DNA of 12,031 nucleotides from an uncultured Anaerolineae bacterium. Its GTDB lineage: Bacteria; Chloroflexota; Anaerolineae; Anaerolineales; Villigracilaceae. Within the stretch, counting starts at the first letter, position 1. Every line of letters begins with the position of its first letter. Made by a program: the position numbers and the translations under genes. A model generated the notes under the pieces. It saw nothing but the letters and a program-made list of their open reading frames with translations. It searched no databases and was not told where the DNA came from. The stretch lies in NCBI GenBank assembly GCA_903854805.1, contig CAINXK010000196.1:1-12031 (forward strand). Direction: 5' to 3'. Of the stretch, positions 6,959 to 12,031 are shown piece after piece.

Positions 6959-7807
6959 TCAAGAGTACCGATAAAAGCCTCGGCCCGTCTTTCGCCCGAG
7001 CCAGCCCGCATCGACCATTTTACGCAGTAAAGGGGCGGGGCGGTATTTATCCTCGCCCAAATCTCTTTGTAAAACTTCCATTACCGAGAAGACCACATCC
7101 AGCCCAATTAAGTCGGCCAAAGTGAGTGGACCCATCGGGTGATTCATACCCAATTTCATGACCGTATCGATGGCATCTGGAGTGCCGACACCCTCCGCCA
7201 GTGCAAAAATGGCATCGTTGATCATCGGGCAGATGATGCGGTTAGAGATAAAACCCGGAGAATCATGCGCTTCGACCGGAGTTTTCCCCATGCGCTGGCA
7301 AACTTCAAAGACTGCGTTGCGGGTTTCATCAGCAGTTTGCAACCCTCGAATCACTTCGACGAGGGCCATTAGAGGCACAGGGTTCATAAAATGCATACCG
7401 ATTACCAATTCCGGGCGTTGGGTAACAGCGGCAATTTTGGTGATCGATATAGAAGACGTATTCGAGGCCAGAATAACACCCGGTCTAGCGGATGCATCAA
7501 CCTCACGGAAGATTTTTAGCTTGATTTCCGGGTTTTCGCTGGCGGCTTCAATCACCAGATCTGCTTCATCAAGGCCTTTGATCCCATCGACAAAGCGAAT
7601 CTTCTCTGCCGCCGTTTTTTGCGCAGCAGTGAGCATACCTTTTTCCAGCAATTTGGCTGTCGATTTGGCGATTGCCGCTTTGGCTTTTTCGAGCGCCGCC
7701 GGGAACACATCCAGGCAGGTGACGCTATAACCACTAACAGCGGCTGTCTGGGCGATGCCATTGCCCATCGTTCCTCCGCCTATAACAAAAATGTGGTTGA
7801 TGCTCAT
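6959..7807 (-). CDS. hbd: 3-hydroxybutyryl-CoA dehydrogenase (3-hydroxyacyl-CoA dehydrogenase family)
   Basis: The 282-residue single-function enzyme has the standard length of Hbd/PaaH and reversibly reduces acetoacetyl-CoA to (S)-3-hydroxybutyryl-CoA. The N-terminal Rossmann fold has [13 protein letters not shown] (8-20), with Asp33 at the end of the second strand indicating NAD preference. The catalytic residues lie in SNTSS (115-119), [17 protein letters not shown] (137-153; His139 and Glu151) and [10 protein letters not shown] (182-191; Asn189). The C-terminal dimer domain ends with the typical GRKTGRGFY (271-279). ATG 7807 has AAAGGAG six bases upstream on the coding strand. It is the last gene of a unit with thiolase and tartrate/D-malate dehydrogenase; the 96-base gap after thiolase contains only weak inverted repeats. 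The natural acyl chain could be longer or substituted. Confidence 0.95.
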   Translation of the reverse strand: MSINHIFVIGGGTMGNGIAQTAAVSGYSVTCLDVFPAALEKAKAAIAKSTAKLLEKGMLTAAQKTAAEKIRFVDGIKGLDEADLVIEAASENPEIKLKIFREVDASARPGVILASNTSSISITKIAAVTQRPELVIGMHFMNPVPLMALVEVIRGLQTADETRNAVFEVCQRMGKTPVEAHDSPGFISNRIICPMINDAIFALAEGVGTPDAIDTVMKLGMNHPMGPLTLADLIGLDVVFSVMEVLQRDLGEDKYRPAPLLRKMVDAGWLGRKTGRGFYRYS

Positions 7808-7903
7808 GAGAAACTCCTTTTAATCTGGATGGGGCATTTAGATGGTTGGCAGTATTGACCCCACGGTCCAATGGGAAATGCCGGGGCAAGCATTGATTGC
7901 CTG

Positions 7904-9106
7904 TTATTCTACTTCAATCGCCATTGCTACGGCTTCGCCACCACCCAAACACAGACTAGCCAGGCCACGCTGCAGGCCGCGTGCCTTCAAAGCGTAGATC
8001 AGCGTTGCCAGAATCCGCGAGCCGCTCGCGCCAATGGGATGTCCGAGCGAGATACCACCGCCGTTGACGTTTACTTTGCTCCAGTCCCAACCCTGATTGG
8101 CGAGTGCGTAACCATTGGCCAACACCTGTGCTGCAAAAGCTTCGTTTAGTTCAAACAGATCAACGTCTGTCAATTTCCAGCCGGCTTTGGCCAGTACTTT
8201 CGGGATGGCAAGAGCCGGTGCACCAAAGAGGTGCTTTGACTCGCCAGCAACCTGTCCATAAGCAATAATGCGAGCCAATGGCCTCAGGGAGTGCGCTTCA
8301 GCGTAGGCCCGGCTGGCGATAACAGTTGCTGCCGCCCCATCATTGAGCGTGGAAGCATTCCCAGCGGTGACTCTGCCATCCGGACGAAAGGCCGGTTTCA
8401 GCTTGGCGAGGGCTTCGATGGAGGCATCACGACGTGGGCCTTCGTCCACCTCGAAAAGAGTAGATTCCCCTTTGCGTCCAGGAATTTTCACTGGAACAAT
8501 TTCTGCCTTAAACCTGCCTTCATCGATTGCGGCGATCGCTTTCTGATGGCTTTCTAAAGCATATTGATCCATGGCGGCGCGAGTGACTTCGAATTCGGCG
8601 GCGATAAAATCGGCGGCGTTGCCCATGCCCCAATTTTCGAATGGGTCCCACAAGCCATCTTGGAGCAGGGCGTCTTTCATTTCAACATGGCCATAGCGCA
8701 TTTCGCCGCTGCGACCCGGCACGAGATAGGGCGCGCATGACATTGATTCCATACCGCCGGCAACAAAAAGCTGTCCGTCGCCAGCAAGGATAGCCTGCGC
8801 GGCAAACATAGCAACTTTTAGCCCGGAGCCACAGACTTTGTTAAGCGTTGTGGCGCTGACTGTCACGGGCAGACCAGCAAAAATCGCAGCCTGGCGGGCA
8901 GGCGCCTGCCCCACCCCGGCCTGAACGACGTTACCGATCAAGACTTCGTCAATCTCGTCAAATTTAGAAAGCCCAGCCCGTTCGACCGCTGCTTTGATGG
9001 CCACTGCCCCTAATTTTGGGGCTGGGATGCTGCTCAACGCGCCCAAGAATTTGCCGATTGGTGTGCGAACAGCGCTCAAAATGACGGGTTCGGTTCTTTT
9101 GCTCAT
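7904..9106 (-). CDS. Acetyl-CoA acetyltransferase (thiolase family)
   Basis: The 400-residue thiolase has the length and motifs of acetoacetyl-CoA thiolases (AtoB/PhaA/ThlA). Nucleophilic Cys92 is in [11 protein letters not shown] (88-98), NEAFA is at 321-325, His356 is in [17 protein letters not shown] (349-365), and Cys386 is in [15 protein letters not shown] (384-398). The last motif is CLGGGEA rather than the common CIGGGQG. The enzyme condenses two acetyl-CoA to acetoacetyl-CoA or runs in reverse; together with the adjacent 3-hydroxybutyryl-CoA dehydrogenase it gives the first two steps toward C4 acyl-CoA or storage polymer. The start chosen is ATG 9106, with AGGAG on the coding strand about 8 bases away. 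An upstream ATG at 9211 lies inside the tartrate dehydrogenase gene and would add a non-homologous 35-residue extension. The spacer to the upstream gene is 46 bases. Confidence 0.95.
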   Translation of the reverse strand: MSKRTEPVILSAVRTPIGKFLGALSSIPAPKLGAVAIKAAVERAGLSKFDEIDEVLIGNVVQAGVGQAPARQAAIFAGLPVTVSATTLNKVCGSGLKVAMFAAQAILAGDGQLFVAGGMESMSCAPYLVPGRSGEMRYGHVEMKDALLQDGLWDPFENWGMGNAADFIAAEFEVTRAAMDQYALESHQKAIAAIDEGRFKAEIVPVKIPGRKGESTLFEVDEGPRRDASIEALAKLKPAFRPDGRVTAGNASTLNDGAAATVIASRAYAEAHSLRPLARIIAYGQVAGESKHLFGAPALAIPKVLAKAGWKLTDVDLFELNEAFAAQVLANGYALANQGWDWSKVNVNGGGISLGHPIGASGSRILATLIYALKARGLQRGLASLCLGGGEAVAMAIEVE

Positions 9107-9152
9107 CACTACTCCTGTGAAATTGTGCTGTTTATCGTTCCGGTTTATCGGA

Positions 9153-10232
9153 TCACTTTCCTGAAAGAATATTCTTGCGGATTTCATCTCCCATTTCTTG
9201 CGTGGAGGCACTTCCTCCTAAATCTCTTGTCAGGACATGACGCTCCTGTGCAGTGACTTCGATGCCTGCCATAATCTGTTGGGCGGCTTTTTTCTCTCCG
9301 AGGAAGTCGAGCATCAACGCTCCCGCCCAAATCATCGCTAATGGATTGGCGATCTTTTTTCCGAAGATATCGGGGGCAGAGCCATGAACCGGCTCGAACA
9401 TAGAAGGCCAGCGTCCTTCCGGATTGAGATTACCGCTTGCAGAAATTCCCAATCCGCCCTGAATCGCTCCACCCAGATCGGTAAGAATATCGCCGAACAG
9501 GTTTGAAGCCACGACAACATCGAGTGTCTCAGGACAGGTAACAAAGCGAGCTGTCAGTGCGTCCACATGCCATTTTTCAGTTTTCACATCTGGATATTCT
9601 TTGGAAATGTCCGAAAAGACATCATCCCAAAATACCATTCCATATTGCCAGGCATTTGATTTTGTAGCGCTGGTCAATTTTTTTCTGGGCCGCGAGCGGG
9701 CCAGCTCAAATGCGAAGCGCATTACTCTTTCGGTGCCAGCGCGTGTAAAAATTGATGTTTGCACCGCTACTTCATAAGGCCTTCCGATGTGTACGCGCCC
9801 GCCTGCGCCAGAATACTCCCCTTCGGTATTTTCCCGGATGCAGATAAAATCGATATCTTGGGGCAATTTGTCTCGAAGCGGGCTGACAAGACCTGGAAGA
9901 AGATGTACTGGGCGGATATTAATGCTTTGTTCAAAACGTTTGCGTATCTCGAGCAAGAGCCCCCACAGCGTGATATGGTCCGGCGCAAGAGCAGGCATTC
10001 CCACGGCACCCAAATAGATGGCATCAAAGTCCGATAGAATTTCGATGCCATCTGATGGCATCATCATTCCATTTTTAAGGTAATAATCAGTCCCCCAGGG
10101 TAATTCAGTAAATGATAAGCTGAATGTTCCGAACAAATCTGATGCTGCCTGAATGGCTTTGATACCTTCTGGCATAACCTCCTGACCAATTCCATCTCCT
10201 GCAATCACTGCAATTTTGTAATTTTTTGCCAT
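9153..10232 (-). CDS. Tartrate dehydrogenase / D-malate dehydrogenase (decarboxylating) family
   Basis: This 359-residue member of the isocitrate/isopropylmalate dehydrogenase superfamily resembles the TtuC/DmlA (YeaU) branch, which oxidises D-malate or tartrate with NAD, with or without decarboxylation. Visible features are the nucleotide-site start AVIAGDGIGQEV (8-19) and LPWGTDYYLKNGMMMPSDG (44-62). The DHITLWGLLLEIRKRFEQS segment (85-103) carries LWGLL, characteristic of tartrate/D-malate enzymes. It also has RENTEGEYSG (133-142), catalytic Lys191 in SATKSNAW, the metal Asp residues in NLFGDILTDLGGAIQGGLG (244-262; Asp248 and Asp252) and EPVHGSAPDI (280-289). It heads the operon that continues with thiolase. 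The ATG 10232 ribosome site is weak: AAAGG lies 14 bases away. The substrate could instead be another 2-hydroxy diacid such as a 3-alkylmalate. Confidence 0.9.
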   Translation of the reverse strand: MAKNYKIAVIAGDGIGQEVMPEGIKAIQAASDLFGTFSLSFTELPWGTDYYLKNGMMMPSDGIEILSDFDAIYLGAVGMPALAPDHITLWGLLLEIRKRFEQSINIRPVHLLPGLVSPLRDKLPQDIDFICIRENTEGEYSGAGGRVHIGRPYEVAVQTSIFTRAGTERVMRFAFELARSRPRKKLTSATKSNAWQYGMVFWDDVFSDISKEYPDVKTEKWHVDALTARFVTCPETLDVVVASNLFGDILTDLGGAIQGGLGISASGNLNPEGRWPSMFEPVHGSAPDIFGKKIANPLAMIWAGALMLDFLGEKKAAQQIMAGIEVTAQERHVLTRDLGGSASTQEMGDEIRKNILSGK

Positions 10233-10270
10233 TATTTTTGCCCAAACCTTTCTTCTTAAGATTCTTTATC

Positions 10271-10299
10271 TTGACTATTAATTTCGATTATGCTAAACT
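10271..10299 (+). promoter_or_regulatory. Candidate promoter for the second E2/E1 operon
   Basis: TTGACT (10271-10276) and TAAACT (10294-10299) are separated by 17 bases, and TGC directly before the -10 gives an extended -10 element. Transcription would start near 10306 and read into the E2 gene at 10367. Confidence 0.5.
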
Positions 10300-10309
10300 A
10301 CTAATTAGT

Positions 10310-10343
10310 TATCTGATGAATAGTATAACATATCTGATGAATA
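10310..10343. repeat. Tandem 13-bp direct repeat, 21-bp period (candidate regulator sites)
   Basis: TATCTGATGAATA occurs exactly twice, at 10310-10322 and 10331-10343. The 21-base spacing puts both copies on the same face of the helix, as expected for two cooperatively bound regulator units. The copies lie just downstream of the + strand -10 and overlap the - strand promoter candidate, so one factor could control both operons. Next to them is the inverted repeat AACTA/TAGTT (10296-10310). Confidence 0.5.
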
Positions 10344-10350
10344 TCGTAAA
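10322..10350 (-). promoter_or_regulatory. Candidate promoter for the tartrate/D-malate dehydrogenase operon
   Basis: On the - strand TTTACG (10350-10345) and TATACT (10327-10322) are 17 bases apart. The predicted start near 10315 reads leftward into the gene at 10232. It would face the + strand promoter, so the two transcripts would overlap at their 5' ends. Confidence 0.4.
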
Positions 10351-10353
10351 TGC

Positions 10354-10361
10354 AGGAGGTG
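10354..10361 (+). promoter_or_regulatory. Strong ribosome binding site fixing a TTG start
   Basis: AGGAGGTG, a near-perfect anti-16S match, ends 5 bases before TTG 10367. The nearest in-frame ATG (10338) lies upstream of this site and would encode a 10-residue prefix before the lipoyl domain, so the TTG is favoured. Confidence 0.8.
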
Positions 10362-10366
10362 ATACT

Positions 10367-11662
10367 TTGGCAGTCGAAATTATTTTGCCTAAACTAACCT
10401 ACGAGATGCAAGCGGGCCGGATTTTGGAATGGCTGTGTCTTGAAGGTCAGAATATTTCCATGGGGCAGGCTCTTTTTGTGGTTGAGACAGATAAAGCAAC
10501 AACGGAAGTTTCATCTGACCTGGCGGGAGTCCTTTTAAAGATTGAGGTTCCGGCAGGAGTGGACGTTCCAGTCGGTTCCACTGTAGCCTGGGTTGGGTTG
10601 GCCGGTGAGATTGTCCAATCGAAAACGCCTCATCCAACCACTCCTGCAAGTCAGAAAACGGAAGCTATTCCAACCGCAGCTGTTATGGACCAGGTTGCTG
10701 GCGCTGCAACAGAAGATGCGCTGCCAGACAGGTCAGATCAAATCATCGCGACCCCGATTGCCAAACGAATGGCTCGGGAATTGAACGTTGATTTGAAAGA
10801 TGTAGTCCAATACACGGGGAGATTGAGGGTTAGAGAAACCGATATACTGGCATACGATGAAGCCCGGAAGAACCAGCCAACAGCCGGCAGCCAGCAGCCA
10901 ACTCATACGCCGCTAACCGTCAATGCAAAACCCGCAGATAAGCCTGCAGCGCAGCTTGGGGGCGAATTTTCAGGGTTTCAATTGATTCAGCCCACTCCTG
11001 TTCAGAAAGCGATGGCAGCCCACCTGGGGCAATCAGTATTAATCCCTCAGGCTGCTGCAGGCTGTGAGTTGGACTTGTCGAAATTTGAAGATTTTCGAGA
11101 TCAATTGCAAGCTGGCTGGGAAAAGAAGTTCGGGTTCCGCTTGAGTTATACCCATCTGATCGCTGCTCTGACTGCTGGAGCAATTAAAGCATATCCATTG
11201 CTAAATGCCAGTTGGACTGATCAGGGCATACGCTTATACCAGGGTGTGAATCTGGGAATTGCGATGAATTCACAACGTGGGCAATTTGTTCCGGTTGTGC
11301 AGCGCGCAGATGAGTTGTCATTGGGAAATTTGGCCGTTGAAATAGTCCGCTTACAGACGGCACTTAATAACAATCGCCTGGCGAATCAAGATATCCAGGG
11401 CGGAACCATGACACTCACCAACGTGGGTATGTTGGGAATCGAGCTTTCAATACCGGTGCTAAATCCACCGCAGAGTGCAATTCTAGGTGTGGGGGCCAGA
11501 CGAACCAAACTTGTCCTGGACAATGGGCAAATAAAAACCATACCTGTAATGTCAGTAACCCTGGTTGTGGATCATCGTATGGTAGTTGGATCGATGCAAG
11601 GGGCATTTTTAAAGACCTTTAGAGAATTTATCGAGAATCCGGCTTTGGTTTTAAGCACTTGA
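10367..11662 (+). CDS. 2-oxoacid dehydrogenase E2 component (dihydrolipoamide acyltransferase), divergent copy 2
   Basis: The 431-residue E2 is clearly distinct from the copy at 5498. The lipoyl domain (1-82, MAVEIILPKLTYEMQAGRIL...) carries Lys43 in the canonical VETDKATTEV. A Thr/Pro/Ala linker precedes the subunit-binding domain (about 127-163, ATPIAKRMARELNVDLKDVV), whose usual GTGPGGR loop is altered to YTGRLR. After a second linker the catalytic domain runs from about 203 to 431, with GGTMTLTNVGMLGIE (345-359) and NPPQSAILGVG (366-376). The acyltransferase motif reads VDHRMVVG (401-408): His403 is present but the Asp of HxxxDG is Val407. The start is TTG 10367; the open frame continues upstream to 10226 without homology. 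An E1 alpha gene follows after 48 bases. The gene could be a variant acyltransferase, a mainly structural lipoyl/core protein, or catalytically weakened. Confidence 0.92.
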   Translation: MAVEIILPKLTYEMQAGRILEWLCLEGQNISMGQALFVVETDKATTEVSSDLAGVLLKIEVPAGVDVPVGSTVAWVGLAGEIVQSKTPHPTTPASQKTEAIPTAAVMDQVAGAATEDALPDRSDQIIATPIAKRMARELNVDLKDVVQYTGRLRVRETDILAYDEARKNQPTAGSQQPTHTPLTVNAKPADKPAAQLGGEFSGFQLIQPTPVQKAMAAHLGQSVLIPQAAAGCELDLSKFEDFRDQLQAGWEKKFGFRLSYTHLIAALTAGAIKAYPLLNASWTDQGIRLYQGVNLGIAMNSQRGQFVPVVQRADELSLGNLAVEIVRLQTALNNNRLANQDIQGGTMTLTNVGMLGIELSIPVLNPPQSAILGVGARRTKLVLDNGQIKTIPVMSVTLVVDHRMVVGSMQGAFLKTFREFIENPALVLST

Positions 11663-11710
11663 ATCAGCTGATTATCAACCGTATATTTGGGTCAAGTTGA
11701 GGAAAATGAG

Positions 11711-12031
11711 ATGAAAATAGAAAACGAACTAACGCTAAGGATGGATGCTCTTTCCGCTCGCATGTATGAAGAAATGGTTTTTGGTCGAGAGTTTGAATTG
11801 TGCGCTGAAAAACTGGCTCATCGTGGCCTGGTGGCTGGCTCAATACACTTGGGAATAGGCGAGGAGGCTGCCCAAGTTGGCGCGTGTCTGGCGCTTGCTC
11901 CCGAAGATTATTTGCTTCCATCGCATCGTACGCACGTCGGGGATATTGCAAAGGGAACTGATCCGAAGATACTGATGGCTGAGATCATCGGCAGGAAGAC
12001 TGGTTTTTGTGGGGGCCGGGCTGGGTCGAGC
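11711..12031 (+). CDS. 2-oxoacid dehydrogenase E1 component, alpha subunit, copy 2 (N-terminal part; runs off the window)
   Basis: The first 107 residues of a second E1 alpha chain are present. They are aligned by eye to the copy at 3519: GLVAGSIHLGIGEEAAQVGA (39-58) matches GGMHTYIGEEAIATGV, LPSHRTHVGDIAKG (69-82) matches FSTHRGHGHALAKG with the conserved active-site His, and GRKTGFCGGRAGSS (94-107) matches GKATGCCGGRGGSM. ATG 11711 follows GAGG (11699-11702). The TPP GDG motif would lie beyond the window edge. It is probably cotranscribed with the divergent E2 upstream. An E2-before-E1 order is less common than the E1a-E1b-E2 order at 3519-6787. E1 beta and possibly E3 may follow outside the window. 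Confidence 0.9.
   Translation, partial: MKIENELTLRMDALSARMYEEMVFGREFELCAEKLAHRGLVAGSIHLGIGEEAAQVGACLALAPEDYLLPSHRTHVGDIAKGTDPKILMAEIIGRKTGFCGGRAGSS

Noticed and set aside
6811..7125. 104-codon open frame on the + strand after the terminator
   Set aside because: It begins inside the terminator hairpin, overlaps the opposite-strand dehydrogenase gene and shows no protein-like pattern.
7158..7730. 190-codon open frame on the + strand
   Set aside because: It is antisense to the well-supported 3-hydroxybutyryl-CoA dehydrogenase gene and has no recognisable motif.
9107..9211. Longer thiolase reading frame starting at 9211
   Set aside because: The extension overlaps the end of the tartrate/D-malate dehydrogenase gene and does not resemble thiolase; ATG 9106 has an AGGAG site.
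10226..10366. N-terminal extension of the second E2 gene, with starts as far upstream as 10226
   Set aside because: It overlaps the tartrate dehydrogenase start, covers the promoter region, has no E2 homology and lies upstream of the strong AGGAGGTG site that serves TTG 10367.
11664..11951. 95-codon open frame on the - strand
   Set aside because: It is antisense to the second E1 alpha gene, which has clear family motifs.
1..12031. Mobile elements, CRISPR arrays, tRNA or rRNA genes, riboswitches
   Set aside because: I looked for terminal repeats, regularly spaced repeats, transposase or integrase motifs and conserved RNA signatures and found none.

Overview
This is a bacterial window (no introns, Shine-Dalgarno sites, operon-like spacing, moderate GC by eye) made entirely of central and catabolic carbon-metabolism genes. 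I see no rRNA, tRNA, CRISPR array, transposase or phage gene. The phylum cannot be fixed from the sequence alone. The mix of a URO-D-family protein, several TPP-dependent 2-oxoacid dehydrogenase subunits, thiolase/hydroxyacyl-CoA dehydrogenase and a tartrate/D-malate dehydrogenase would suit a heterotrophic, possibly anaerobic environmental bacterium. A Chloroflexota-like host is only a weak guess.

Layout: (1) 1-2032, + strand: the 3' end of a uroporphyrinogen-decarboxylase-family gene, a D-2-hydroxyacid dehydrogenase and a fumarylacetoacetate-hydrolase-family (FAH) enzyme, closely spaced. (2) 2060-3270, - strand, convergent with the first group: a glyoxalase-fold (VOC) protein followed by a KDPG/KHG-type aldolase, joined by a TAATG stop/start overlap. 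(3) 3271-3518: divergent control region with a 20-bp imperfect palindrome enclosing a TATAAT. (4) 3519-6787, + strand: E1 alpha, E1 beta and E2 of a pyruvate/acetoin-type dehydrogenase complex, closed by a strong terminator that looks bidirectional. (5) 6959-10232, - strand: tartrate/D-malate dehydrogenase family enzyme, then acetyl-CoA acetyltransferase, then 3-hydroxybutyryl-CoA dehydrogenase. (6) 10233-10366: short divergent control region with a 13-bp direct repeat at a 21-bp period. (7) 10367 to the end, + strand: a second, divergent E2 gene followed by the start of a second E1 alpha gene that runs off the window.

How they may work together (inference): the hydroxyacid dehydrogenases, FAH enzyme and aldolase are of the kinds that turn sugar acids or hydroxy acids into pyruvate or other 2-oxo acids. 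The two 2-oxoacid dehydrogenase sets would convert such 2-oxo acids into acyl-CoA. Thiolase plus 3-hydroxybutyryl-CoA dehydrogenase would then interconvert acetyl-CoA, acetoacetyl-CoA and 3-hydroxybutyryl-CoA. No dihydrolipoamide dehydrogenase (E3) and no dedicated regulator lies in the window.

The most unusual single observation is that the second E2 has Val in place of the Asp of the HxxxDG acyltransferase motif, although its lipoyl lysine and catalytic His are kept. I did not find a clearly novel system. The paired E1/E2 loci around a hydroxyacid/acyl-CoA operon are the part most worth following up.
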